A stretch of DNA of 64,000 nt, taken from NCBI GenBank assembly GCA_027625915.1, contig JANTQA010000063.1, positions 6,467,501-6,531,500 of the forward strand, written 5' to 3'. Source of the DNA: Anaeramoeba flamelloides. Its lineage: Eukaryota; Metamonada; Anaeramoebidae. Positions within the stretch are counted from its first letter, which is position 1. Each line of letters starts with the position of its first letter. Made by a program: the position numbers and the translations under genes. The notes below the pieces were generated by a model. It was not told where the DNA came from and did not search any database. It saw only the letters and a program-made list of their open reading frames with translations. This document shows, in pieces, positions 1 to 11,918 of the stretch.

Positions 1-3000
1 TTAATCGTATCACGCCTTCTTCGGTCTTGGGGTCCGGCTCTGGCTTTAAATTTTGGATTTTTTCTTCCAATTCGAGCATTTGCCGCTCCTTTTTCTCTTT
101 TTTCCTTTTGATCTTCTCTTCTCGTTCCATTCTTTCAATTCTTTGTTGTTGCTCTTGTTCAAATTCAATTCTTTGCCTTTCTTGATCTCTCTCAATTGAT
201 TCTTGGTATTCGCGATCCTGCTGCTCTCTTATCTGGCGAATGCTACTCCTTTCATTTTCCTGGATCCGTTGCTCGGAAATGGCTGAGGCGTTTTCTTCGA
301 GAGCAGAGATTAGCCCTGTCATCAATTGATCCGCGTTAATTTGCCCTTCAAATATTTTGACCACCTGCGATCTTGTTCTTGTATTCGTAGACACTACCGC
401 CATGAACGGGTAAGTTGTTACAAAGAATTTGTTCGTTAACAAAAAGCCAGACGGGTGCTTAATCGACTCACCCCAAAAAATGAAGTTTTCGTTTACAAAT
501 GCAATGATGTTTTCGTCTGTTAGCACCCTTAAACAAAAATCAGAGGTCGAAGTGTGATCAGATGAATGCAAATAGACAACAAAAAATTTTGATGATTCTT
601 TGGCAAACCGAAATGCTTCCTTGTATGTTCCTTGATAAAAAGTTGGATGATCTAATCCAAATGAATCCTCAAATTCAGTTAAAAACGTGGCTATATTATT
701 TACAAGTTGAAAGTCAAGTTTGCGTTAGTGATTTAGTATTGAGATTTATTTTTTTAATTTTTTGAATCGTTTTATGTTCCTTTTGTTGCCCATATTCTTT
801 CAACTAGAGCTATTTTGAAAAAATTTGGCCAAAAAAAGTTTCGATACTGTCATTTGCCTATTAAATGGATCAAAATTTTCACTTCCTTTCCATTTTCCTT
901 TTTCAAATAGAGATCCGAAAGTATAACTTACTTTTTTGAAAACTCTATTTCCCCAATATAAAAAAAACAATTATAACATATTATAAACGCGTTATGAAGG
1001 TGTTATAAACCTTTAAAATGTTATAAAATTTTATAATAACAACTTTTATAATAATTTATATTTGCTATAAAATGGGTTATAACTTGTGTAACACATTATA
1101 AAGAAGTTATAAAAAAAATTTTTTAAAAAATATGGAAAAAATCATCAGATAAAAGGGAATTTTCTTTTAAAAATGTTATTTATTTTTTTAAAAACATAAA
1201 CGTTCTATTTGAGAAATTTTTTGTAAATAATTTTTGATCAAAACAGATAAGAAAGCTCTATATTTTTTTTAAACTCAAACTTTTGGTTTGTGAAATTTTA
1301 AATAAATAATTTTCGATCAAAACATATAAGAAAGCGATTGTCTCTCTAAAAAGTTTAATATAGCACTGCATTTGCTATGGAAAGATTTTGGGAAATTGTT
1401 TATATTATTAGGCAAAGTTGAAAAATTTTCTGATCTTTTTATTTTCAATTCTAATTGGGATGAAATAATTTGGATTTTGTTAATAAATCTAACATGAAAA
1501 ATGATATTAAAAGTTATTTTAGAACACTTTAACTAATTTTTTTAGGAGATGTTCAATCTCATAAATCCCAAAAGATGACTCGTAACTGTTAATATGTTTG
1601 AAAAATTAATTTGGTTTAAGGAACCAAATTATTATATCAATAAACGACAAAAAAAAAGTCCTTCAATTTTCCCTTAAAGGTTTAGAAATTGAATGAATTC
1701 TCTTTCTTTGTTTAAAAACAATGTTTAAATCTAAACATTGCTTTTTTTTCGAGTTTCGAAACAAACCAATCTCATTTTGTAAAAAATAAAAATTGTTTGA
1801 TCTCTTTTTTCAAAGAAAAAAGGGAAAAGATCATTTATTAGAGGATTTAAAAAGGTGAAAAAAACACAAATTACAAATTTCAGAAAAAAAAAACATTTTT
1901 TTTGATACTATGTCAAGTCAAGATATTTTAGAGGAATGCTCAAAATTAGTCACTGTTAAGAACACACATAGTAGATCCAAGATTTTTATGTTTGATCACC
2001 TTTTTGGATGCTTCTTAACAAACATGGAATAAAAGAGGAAATAGAGACTATTGAAAAGTATGGGTGATCTAATTTGTCTCTGTGGAATTTAAACCAAAGT
2101 TTGTATCTAATGGAACCAATTTAACATTGAACTTCAAGTGTTTTCGATCATTCAATTTGGAGAAAAAGATCCTTTGAAGAGCAAGTTCTTCAAATTACCT
2201 TTAAAAAATAGCAAATTAGTTTTTTGGTTTTGTTTTTTTTTTATTATTCTTTGTTAGATCCTGATTTGAAAAAATAAATAGCAATTCATATCATTTTGAT
2301 TTGTTCAAAAATCACCAGTTATAATTCCTCGTTTTGGATCCCCTTCCAGACTCAAAATATGATATTTTTCTGGTGCTAAGAGGATATTAATAGTTGTTCT
2401 TCAGAATCCTCAATACCGTCTTATATCACTTCGAACAATCTCATTTTTTTCTTTCTTCCAGACCAAACCCGTATTATAACAAGGTGGCTGTTTCCAAATC
2501 AAAACAATAAATACAGTTATTCATTTTTTTTTTTTTATTAGGGAAAGCGTGAAAAATAAAGGAAAATGAATTGAAAGTTTTTTCCAATTTATTATGTATA
2601 TACCAGTATACAGTTTTAAGAATAGACTTTTGAATTTTTAACCTGGGTTTTCAAGGAGTAGGCTGTAATTTGTTATCTCTTTTTATTATTTTATATTGGT
2701 TCAATTAAGAACCCTAAATGAAAGTCAGATTCCAGAATCACCCTTTTCGCTAGAAGATGCCAATTTTGAATCAGTCATATTCTTGGAAAAATGATCATTT
2801 ATTCCACAAGTTTTAAAACAAATTTCTGATTTGAAAGTAAAAAAAATAAATTTAGACAAAATTAACAAATAAATATATACGAAAACGAGAATTATAAAAT
2901 TTTAAAAATGTAAATTTCATATTTTTTTTTCAAAATTTTAAAGTATATTTCAGATAAAATTAAAACAAATTGATTAAAATATTGTGTGTGAGTAGGGTCA

Positions 3001-6000
3001 CAAAATTTTCTCAAAAAGGTTGGTTTAAATATGATAAAAAATCATAAAACCTTGAAACAAAAAAAAATAGTATTGTTTTGTTCTTTTCCCTTTCGTGTAT
3101 TTTTAGTAAATTGTATTTTTGCAATTTTTTTTGAATTGAATAAGTCTTCATAAAGCTGAAGAGGTCTCTCTTTAGTTTGATTTCAAAATCTCTGTTGGTT
3201 AAAATTTCAACAACAACAACAATATAATGTAAATTGAGATCTTTTATTTTTTTTTTGAATTGGTTCACAATATTTTCAAATCATTTTTTCACACAAAAAT
3301 TGTTTTTCACAAAATTGGTTTAATTTTGAAATATGAATTCACAAAAATGATAAAATCTAAAAAATGATTTGTTAAATGGTTGTTATCAAACCAAAAAAAA
3401 TTGCCCACTTTCAACCCTTGATCCGGATTTTTTTTTCTTTGTGAATGTTTGTTACCGAAAATGTTACTGATCACTAGTATGAAAAAATAAAATTCAAAAT
3501 TCCAAGTTTGACAAAACTATTACTTCAATTATCATTCCATCTTTGTTAATCGTGTTTCCCACAATACAATCAACATTCCAGTTCTTAAAAATCTTGGGGC
3601 TGTTGTTATTATTGTTGTTAATAGTACCACCTTTTTTAAAAGTCTCGAGTCTAGAAAAAATTGTCTATTTTGGGGGGGTAAAAATTTTTAAATGGATGTG
3701 ACAATGAATTTTCGTTAAATTCAACTTTAGGATATTTTTTGAAGAGTGAATAACTAATACTATTGAAAACACTCTACTCGTCTAAAAAAACTCAAATACG
3801 GATTAAAAAAAACTGATGATAAATGTTCCGTGTCCTAGGTTTTTTTAAATTTTTAAAATAAACAGAAAAGTTATAAAATTTTCTGTCTATTTCAAAAATT
3901 AAAAAAAACCTAACGAAAAGTGTCCTAGGTTTTCCAGAATTCAAAAGAATTGAGAAAATCCATTGATTTTACTCTATTCTTTTAAATTCTGGAAAACCTA
4001 ACGGAAGTGTCCGTAGAGTGCCTAGCTTTTTTTTTATTTGAGAAATTAAAAAAAGGCTAACAGTGGTTTTCCAGGAACCAAAGGAATTGAGTAAAATCAT
4101 GGATATTTTACTCTATTCTTTTAAATTCTGGAAAACCGAACGAAAGTGTCAGTCAAGTGACATCGAGTGCCTAGGTTTTCCAGAATTCAAAAGGATAGAG
4201 AAAAACCAAATATTTTACTCAATTCTTTTAAATTCTGGGAAACATAACGGCAGTTTTTTTTTTTTTAAGAAATAAATTGAAAATTAAATAAATTTTCTTT
4301 CTATTTCAAAAATTAAAAAAAAAAAAATGAAAGTGTCACTAGAGTGCCTAAGTTTTCCAGAATTCAAAAGAATTGAGCAAAATCCATGACTTTACTCTAT
4401 CCTTTTAAATTCTGGAAACCCTAATGAAAGTGTCCATCTAAACCCCAATTCAAAATTTTTAACACACCAAAATTCGATTTGTGAAAAAAAAATCTTATTT
4501 AATCAATTCAAGAAGATTTACCAAATTAGAACCATTCACAAATTGAAATGTTAACACTTATTTATAAATTACAATACTCTCAAAACAAAAAATAAATAAT
4601 TATCAATACTAAAAAATCAAGGGTGTGTTAAAAATTTTGGAGAGAGCAAAACAAAAAAATACAATAGTAAATTTGTTTAAATTCTATTAGGATTATTGAT
4701 TGATCAAAGGTCAGATACTACCAATTAATTTTATTTGAGTTCTTCTATTTTGAACAACTTGACTTTAACATAATATCAATTATTCAAAAAAATTTTGATC
4801 CAACGAAACAAATTACGTAATTCAAATAATGAAAAGTAAAGAAAAACTAAAAGATGAAAAAATAATTTTCATATTTTACAAAAAATCAAAATTATCTCCA
4901 ATTTCAATGAAACTGTATTATTGTGATTGTTTGGAAGGTTTTAGCTGTGTGGAAAATTTTGAATTTTAGTTTAGTACCTAGCTTTTCCAGAATTCAAAAG
5001 AATAGATAAAATTAAAAGATTTTACTCTATTCTTTTGAATTCTGGAAAAGCTAACAGTGTTTTTTTTTTACTTTTTGGTATAAACCCAAAATTAAATCTA
5101 ACGAAGCTTTTTCAGAATTTAAAAGAATAGAGTAAAATCTAACGGAAAGTGTCCGTAGAGTGCCTAGGTTTTTTTTAATTTCAAAAATTAAAAAAAACCT
5201 AACTTGATTTTCCAAAATTCAAAAGAATAGAGTAAAATCTTTTACTTTTATCTATTCTTTTGAATTCTGATAAACCTAATGAAAGTATCCGTCAAGTGCC
5301 TAGGTTTTTTTTAATTTCAAAAATTAAAAAAAAACCTAACTTGATTTTCCAGAATTTAAAAGAATATAGTAAACTCTTAGATTTTTCTCCATTCTTTTAA
5401 ATTCTGGAAAACCTAACGAAAAGTGTCCGTAGAGTGCCTAGCTTTTCGCGAATTCAAAATAATAGAGAAAAATCAAAGATTTTACTCAATTCTTTTGAAT
5501 TTTGGAAAACCTAACGAGAGTTTTTTTTTACTTTTTGGAATAAACCGAAAATTTATTAAAATTTTCTGTTTATTTCAAAAATTAAAAAAAACCTAACGGA
5601 AAATCAAATAATATATATTTTTTCAATTTAAAAGAACAAATAATTCTTTTATAGTCAAAATAATTGATTCCCTATTTGAAAGATATTCATCAGATTTAAA
5701 ATACTTTTTAAAATCTAATAAAATAAAGTCTTAACTGTGAAGATTAAAATTTTCCTAATTTTTTACTATTAAATTTGAAAAAAATCTTTCTAGAACCTGG
5801 ATTTTTCGGCTTAAATTATAAAATATCAGAAAAATAATTTTTTGATCCTAGATCTTTTATTAACCAATAGTATTCATTATAATTGTAGTTCTCAAAAAGT
5901 GTAAAATTAGCAAATATTTGATTTTTTTTTGAAAAATTTATTCATGATTGCGATGTGTGAAGAGAGTGAAAAAAATCATGAAATAAATCATGAAAACAAA

Positions 6001-7331
6001 AGTGAAAAATTAAATTTTAGATTGCTTGAAATGTACTCTCATGAGCAAAATCAGTAGTCGAAAAAAATTATTCACAGGATTTTCAGAATTTAGTTAGCTT
6101 GTGAATTCACACCCCTAAATGTTACCGATTTTGTGAATCGTTTTCAAAGAGATCTCATTACATATGATATTGACACCCGGGATTAAAATAAATAATTATA
6201 ATCCACATGATATCATGCCCATGAGAATAACTTTCAATTTTTTTTTTCAATTTAATTCATGTGATTTTATTTTTCAATTTTTTTTGTGAAAAATGTGAGA
6301 ATGTTTCACAAAAATTTGAAAATGCTGTGTTACTTTTTTTTACAAAAAAAATTGACAGCTAAAAAAAATGCATTTAAAAAGAGATAATTTTGTCCTTATG
6401 AGACACGCGGCTCTTAGATTATGGAGTGTGTTGTTTTGAAATCATTTCTGCAAGAATGTGATCAATTTACAATTGACCGTCTTCTCAAGAAAAGGGTCCA
6501 TTGAAAAAAGTTAATCAGCCGAAATGTAATCTCATTGAAATTTCAAATATAGGCACCAAATAACTTTTAAAGAAATAAATTGTAATTTTTGAGCTCTATT
6601 TAAATGGTTTTATCCTTTTTTGTTGTCTACTTTTGGATTTTTTATGTGAGATCAGAAATCCCTTTGTGATTAAGAAATTTTCAGAATTGAAAAAAGATCA
6701 GCGAACCGAAAATGTATCTCATTTAAACTTGAAATACGAGTCAGTGAATAAAAGATCCCAAAAACTTTAATTAACATTAATAGTTAGCGTTTGTATTGTA
6801 GAGTACAAATTCGTTTGGAACGTCCATCCTTTAAATGACTTTTAACGATCCCCGTATTGAATTTTTCGGTTTTTTGGTTTTGAGTGTTTGGTTTTTGTTT
6901 TTGGTTGTTGTTTTTTGGATTTTCGTTTCCCTATTAAGGTGTTGTTTAACTTTTATTCTTTCTCTTTTTGTTTTGTTTTACAAAATTTTGTCTCGTTACT
7001 TATAAAAAAAGTAGGGAAAGTACCAATAAATAAAAAAAAATATTGAAAAAAAATAAAAGTCCAACATACATTTCACATTTTCTGAAAGAGGTGTTAAAAT
7101 TGTTTTTAAATTTTGAAAGATATTGCTAAAAAATGAGGTTTTCCTTTTGCTGTGTTCAATTATTGGTTTCTGATCGTTCGAGCTGTTTTTTGTTTCTTTT
7201 TGCTTTTCTTTGTTTGAAAGCTTTTCTTCTTCTTCTTCAATAAATATATTATCCTTTTCTTTTTCTTTTTCCTTTTCCTTTTCATTTTCATTTTCTTTTT
7301 GGAAATCACTTTCTTGAAAGAAATCTGTCAT
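1..7331 (-). CDS. FAF2: UAS/UBX-domain protein, FAF2 (UBXD8)-like, 3' end outside window
   Basis: Two exons on the minus strand: 7331-7070 and 690-1; the C terminus lies beyond the left edge. Exon 2 reads through a UAS (thioredoxin-like) domain beginning EFEDSFGLDHPTFYQGTY, which closely follows the FAF2 pattern of HPVFYQGTY, then VVYLHSSDH, FCLRVL and TYPFMAVV. A long Glu/Arg/Gln coiled coil follows, ending KPEPDPKTEEGVIRL, just where the UBX domain of the family should begin. Known role of the family: p97/VCP adaptors for ubiquitinated ER or lipid-droplet clients. Exon 1 starts at ATG 7331 and encodes an acidic Glu/Lys-rich N terminus, then SFFSNIFQNLKTILTPLSE. It has no recognisable UBA domain or clear membrane hairpin. 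The join is inferred: donor GTATGT at 7069, acceptor ATATAG ending at 691, and matching phase (one base plus two). Exon 2 is near certain; linkage to exon 1 is probable. Confidence 0.8.
3823..4438. repeat. Modular hairpin array A1
   Basis: Successive inverted repeats. The main module has a left arm of type TTCCAGAATTCAAAAGAAT and a right arm ATTCTTTTAAATTCTGGAA around a short AT core. It alternates with a poly-purine/pyrimidine module (GGTTTTTTTTAATTT against AAATTAAAAAAAACC). Modules are bounded by CCTAG on the left and CCTAAC on the right and separated by AGTGTCC / GTAGAGTGCC linkers. At least four copies of the first module are visible. Lies within the FAF2-like intron. Confidence 0.8.
4974..5602. 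repeat. Modular hairpin array A2
   Basis: Same family as A1. Module order is roughly H1 (AGAATTCAAAAGAAT arms), H3 remnant, H1 half, H2 (poly-T/poly-A arms), H1, H2, H1, H1, H3 (AAATAAACCGAAAATTT arms). Linkers read GTGTCCGTAGAGTGCCTAG or GTCAAGTGCCTAG. The second array in the same intron. Confidence 0.8.
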
Positions 7332-7504
7332 AGTTTATAATTCTTTTAAAAAAAAATTAAGAGAAATATTAAAGTAGGCTTGCGGCTAAAATTAGAAAAA
7401 ATGATTCAAAAAAAGAAATAAAAAATATTGAAAGAGTGCAAACAGTTTCTTTTTCTACTGTTTAACTTATTAATATAAAAATCAATTTTGAGTCATATTC
7501 TGTT

Positions 7505-7831
7505 TTACTGAATCCCATTTGTTAAACTTTTAAAAAATGTCAATTCAAAGAATATATCGAATATCAACCAGCTATATAGTTCCATTGATACAGAAATATG
7601 AGTTTTTGGATTTTTGAATCCAGTATGTAAGTTGTTAGTGATTTTAATCTTGGAAAAATCGATCTTTTTTACATCTTGATTTTGTTCAAATGTTAATTCT
7701 GGAATTGTAATCACAAGGCTGGTTGAGAGTTTTCTTGTGTTTTTGGTCACTACAAAACAAAATTTTAAATGACGATTTAAGGAAGCCCAAAATTTTAGTG
7801 CGAAAGGTAAAAATAAGTTATTTAAAGACAA
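7505..7831 (-). other. Unidentified ORF or possible exon
   Basis: An open frame of 108 codons that I do not recognise. The stretch after 7748 has lower Phe/Lys bias than random AT-rich ORFs here. It follows a good acceptor-like TTTTGTTTTGTAG on the minus strand, so codons TKNTRKLSTSLVITIPELTF onward may be a genuine exon or a relic of one. It lies 174 bp upstream of the FAF2-like start codon, on the same strand. No donor or partner exon could be assigned. Confidence 0.2.
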
Positions 7832-8527
7832 TCTTTCCCTTTTTTTTTTTATTTCATAATAAGATCTGATTAACTAACCATTAGGGTGTCTAATGTAAGA
7901 TCAATTCTGAAGGTTAACTTGTTGATGATTTGAGAAAATTACAAACTATGAATTTATTTTATCATATATTTGAAATTTACATGGGAAAGATTTTGATCTC
8001 TCCTTATTGTTTTAGATTTCTTCCAAATCTGTTTCAATTAAATTTTTTATTTCATAGAAAGTGGACCAAAATAGGGCAGAAAGCAATACTCTTAATTGTA
8101 AAATAAAAAGATCAAAATTTTCATTAAGCTTTCCAAAAAATTATAAACCAAGAATTAAAACAAGTCTAGAAAATCCCCATTCTAAAATTGTAAATTAATT
8201 AATTAAGTTGGTTTTAAGAATTCAAATTTGAAATGTTAATGATTTGTCAAACTTTTTTTGGAAACTGAATGAAAATTTTGTTTCATTTATTTGGCAACGA
8301 ATAGTATTGAAATAGAGTTTATTTTAAATTTGTTCTCTTAAATTTGATTAATAAAAGACCCCATGTTTTTTGCACTGTTTAGTTCTTGGAATTATTTCCA
8401 GGTTTGGTATTGCTACATTTTTTTTTTCACATATCAAATGGCAAAAAATACAGATTGGGTAAATGTTTCAATTGAAACATATTTTTTAATTATTATCTTT
8501 GATTTATTGTTATTTTCCATAAAATAA
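7832..8527. other. AT-rich gap with a diverged dispersed repeat
   Basis: No gene seen. Positions about 8090-8230 resemble, in inverse orientation, 40000-40140 (shared words such as GGAAAGCTTAATGAAAATT), so this is partly repeat-derived. Confidence 0.5.
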
Positions 8528-9540
8528 ATGAAATTTTTATGTGCTCTAATTTCACTTTTTCTTTTATTGAAAATCATACCACTAACGGATCAATATCAAA
8601 TGTTTGCGAATGATTTAATTTTAATTATAAAAGGAAATAAAAATTATTTAAATCAAAAATTAAATTCTATAGATGAAATTATAATCCAAATTGTGTTAAA
8701 ACCTAATTAAGATAAAAAAGTTGAATCAAAAGATTTAATAAAAATTAAATATTTTTGTATTTATTTAGATAAAAACTCACATAAAGTCTATAATTTAAAA
8801 AAAAATAAAAAGAAACATTTAATAGCTCTAAATAATAATTTAACAGCAATTCTCTGACAATATCTTAAAAATAAGATTATTTTTTTTTATTTTTATGAAG
8901 AGGTGATTCAACAAAATTACCTCCTGTTTGCCATTAGGTTTTTTTTATTTTTTATTTTGATTAGAAAATCAATAGATTTTCTAAACAAAAACAAAAAGTG
9001 AAAAAACCCAGGCACTTTTCGTACGTTTTTTTTTTAATTTGGGAAATAAACTGAAAATTTTTTTAAATTTTCGGTTTATTTCTCAAATTAAAAAAAACAT
9101 TTGTTAGATTTACTTGAGTTTTTTGTTTATCTGGAAAATCAATAGATTTTCATTAGGTTTTTTTTTGAGTTTTCTATTTATTTATGAAGTTTTCTAGGTT
9201 TTTTTGAGGTTTTCTATTTTATTTGTGAAGTGTTCTAGGTTTATTTCTAAAGTAAAAAAAAACCTAAAGAAAATCAATAGATTTTCCAAATAAAATAGAA
9301 AACCTCCAAAAAAACCTAGAACACTTAATAAATAAAACAGAAAACCTCAAGAAAACCGCCGTTATGTTTATTTTAATTTTCGAAATCAAAAGAAAATTTC
9401 AAAAATTTTCTTTTTATTTCTGAAATTAAAAAAAAACCTAGGCACTTGTTGGCACTTGATGGCACTTTACAGAAACTATAAAATTATATTTAGAGTTTTT
9501 TATCCTAATTGTAAGTTATGGAGGATTACAATTAAAGTGA
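8528..9540 (+). mobile_element. LINE remnant B (RT fragment) interrupted by a hairpin array
   Basis: 8528-8880 encodes a diverged piece of LINE reverse transcriptase ending in the motif-C region: QMFANDLILIIKG, against QMYADDLILIMKG in copy A (YADD to FAND). After the hairpin array at about 8881-9484 the frame resumes with FFILIVSYGGLQLK, homologous to KALILSQLYYGLEIFD of copy A. Stops are frequent, so the copy is dead. The 5' part of the element is missing. Confidence 0.7.
8930..9476. repeat. Modular hairpin array A3, inside LINE B
   Basis: Contains three or four module types: poly-T/poly-A arms, GGAAAATCAATAGATTTTC, and the long arm pair GAGGTTTTCTATTTTATTTG against AAATAAAATAGAAAACCTC, plus CTAGAACACTT arms. 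The right end is a run of 10-bp units (GGCACTTGTT, GGCACTTGAT, GGCACTTTAC). LINE sequence is found on both sides. The true insertion may start at about 8881 with a small hairpin GAGGTGATT / AATTACCTC. Confidence 0.8.
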
Positions 9541-10310
9541 TATCCTTTCTTTAAAAAATATAAAGAATTAGTTATTTCTAAACAAAGACAAGAAAAAGAC
9601 AAAGAAAAGCAAGAAATGAAAGAGTCAAAAAATAATATAAAAAAGTAAAAACTTCAGTGAAAAGTTTTTTTTCTGCCCCAAATGTTGAATGGGCTGGTGT
9701 TTGTTTCCTTTTATGTCGATTTTTATGGGATCGCCCCAATCGGTTATTTTAATAAAGAGTTCTAAATATTTTGCCAACTATAGACCAACTGAAATAGGCT
9801 GCTTTATTAAATTTTGATTTCGTACTTTATTGTGGGTTGAATCTATATAAAGTTCTGGTTTTTAAGAATAAGATTTGGTTTTCAATATTTTCTTTTCAGT
9901 TGCTTTGCTTTTTTTTTTTTTTTTTTTATTTTTTTTTTTTTTTTTTTTTGAAAGTTTTCCAAATCTTGTTTTCTTAAAATCCCAGTACAATATACCTACT
10001 CAACAGCAAAAACCCAGGCCAAATAACGAATTGACAGATAGTACGGAAAGTTCAATTCAGTTCACTTTGGTTGGTTTCAGATCGCATTCTTTGGATTCAA
10101 CTAACTTCAGTTGCATAAATCCTCGTCGAAGATATGATCATGAACAAGTTTGGTTGGGTTAGTCATGACAAGATCAACCAATTCTTATAATGATTTTTTA
10201 TTCCTTTTACATCCCCTAAACACCGAAAAAAAAACTAAAGAGGAGTAACCTAAGGAATCTAAACAACCGAAGGAGCCTAAACAACTTAAGAAGGGTAATT
10301 TGGAAAAGGT
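9541..10310. other. Spacer between two LINE copies with a higher-GC, coding-like island
   Basis: Positions 9670-9760 and 9980-10170 are much less AT-rich than the flanks. A plus-strand frame ending at 10162 reads through IQFTLVGFRSHSLDSTNFSC and has unbiased residue usage, but it matches no family I recognise and is preceded by a long poly-T (9908-9950). It may be a relic exon or part of an unrecognised element. Confidence 0.3.
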
Positions 10311-11918
10311 AAAAAGTATAAAAAATAAAAATAAGATTATTTAAATCTTTTATATTAAGCCAATTAACATATGGATTAGAAATTTTTAATGATGAAATAA
10401 ATACCTTAAATTACAAAAATTCTTTGTTTACTACAACCATCACATAAATGTGTAAAATAAACATTAATACACCAATTCCATTTTACAAAACCGGATTTAA
10501 AATTCAAAATCTAGTAATTTCGGTTAATAAAAAAAAATTCAAATTCAAAAAAAAATTAAAAAATTTATCTCGCCCTTATTTAGAAAAAAATAATAAAATT
10601 AAATAAAAGAATAAATAATAAAATCAATTGGAATTCAAAAAATTTATTTGAACTTGAAAGAAGAAATTAATAAATATACATATAATGAATTATGGAATTC
10701 CAAGAACTGGAAGTGTCGTTGGATTTTTTTTTTAATTAAAGAAATAAAAAGAAAATTTTTGAAATTTTCGGTTTATTTTTTAAAATAAAAAAAACGCTGT
10801 TAGCTTTTCCAGAATTTAAAGGGATTGAATAAAATCTTTTATTTTTCTCCATTCTTTTAAATTATGGTAAAGCTAGGTACTTGATGACACTTTTAGTTAG
10901 GTTTTCCGAAATTTAAAAGAATAGAGTAAACTCTTTAATTTTATTCAATTCTTTTGAATTTCGGAAAACCACCGTTATTATTTTTTTAATTTTAGAAATA
11001 TAAAGAAAATTTCTTTAATTTTTATTTTATTTCTTAAATTATAAAAAAAAGCCAGTAGGTTTTCTTGAGTTTTATGTTTATTTGGAAAATCTATAGATTT
11101 TCGTTAGGTTTTATTTTTACTTTTTGAAATAAACCGAAAATTTATTAAAATTTTCTGTTTATTTCAAAAAGTGTAAAAAAAAAAAAATAGAAAACTTCAT
11201 AAATAAAATAGAAAACCTCAAAAAAAAACCGAGAGCACTTCACAGAGTAAAACAGAAAATATTAAGGAAACTTCCGTTGGGTTTTCCATAATTTAAAAGA
11301 ATTGAGTTAAATCTTTGATTTTACTCTATCTTTTTGAATTATGGAAAACCGCCTTTAGGTTTTTTTTTAATTTTAGAAATTAAAAGAAAATTTCAAAAAT
11401 TTTCTTTTTATTTCTGAAATTAAAAAAAAACCTAGGCACTTGATGGCACTTTACGACACTCTACAACACACCAAAAAAAAATATTTCACAACAATAAAAT
11501 ATCAAAACTCTTTATTTAAAATTCAAAAAAAATAAAGATATCCCTCAAGCTCAACAATCCTAAATTTTGGGTCATTTACTAATTGCTTAAATAGATATTA
11601 CTATATAATAGATAAAAATTCAAATAAATTTTGTCCCTAATGTTTAAAATATGAACATAAAGAATTAATACAAAATAATAATCATTTTTTAAGATTATGC
11701 CCTTCTTATGAAAAAGATAGATTAATTTTTCTTACTAAATTAAAAGAAATAAATCTAAATGAATTGATTTTAAACTATGATAGTTTGAAATTATTTTCAT
11801 TAATTAATAATCGTGAAATCTATGATTTTGTGCTTAAATTTCTGAAAGGGGATTTAAGTTTAAGGGCAACCAGAGTGTAATTTACACTTCTTCAATAATA
11901 ATAAAAAAAAAATAAATG
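10311..11918 (+). mobile_element. LINE remnant C (3' half), interrupted by hairpin array A4
   Basis: The LINE C-terminal region: 10480-10620 corresponds to the YKTEAKIDLARLK segment of copy A. The ORF resumes after the array at about 11520 with FTNCLNRYYYI (copy A: FTNCLNRYSYV), then the zinc-binding tail HFLRLCPSY (copy A: HFLWDCPAY), and ends LSLRATRV. A stem-loop at 11873-11889 and an A-rich tail close the element. Stops show it is inactive. Confidence 0.75.
10712..11460. repeat. Modular hairpin array A4, discrete insertion with terminal inverted repeats
   Basis: 749 bp, starting AGTGTCGT and ending ACGACACT, a perfect 8-bp terminal inverted repeat. LINE coding sequence stops at ACTGGA on the left and resumes CTACAACA on the right, matching TGGAAAGTTCAACAA in the uninterrupted copy A. 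Inside are H1 hairpins, poly-T/poly-A hairpins, AAATAAACCGAAAATTT hairpins and AAATAAAATAGAAAACCTC arms. No long target duplication is visible. Confidence 0.85.

Larger units (their letters stand above)
691..7069 (-). other. 6.4 kb intron 1 of the FAF2-like gene
   Basis: Inferred intron. The acceptor is AATATAG with a CTAAC branch-like motif about 35 nt upstream of it; the donor is GTATGT. Besides extremely AT-rich sequence it holds two hairpin arrays (3823-4438 and 4974-5602) and diverged dispersed repeats, for example 2755-2960, similar to 19360-19520, and 6400-6560, similar to 23430-23540. The stretch 1000-1120 is rich in TTATAA words. No conserved exon was recognised inside it. Confidence 0.6.

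Noticed and set aside
4974-5602. CRISPR-like reading of the regularly spaced repeats
   Set aside because: The units are hairpins of several kinds with short joints; no unique spacers, no cas genes, and eukaryotic context.
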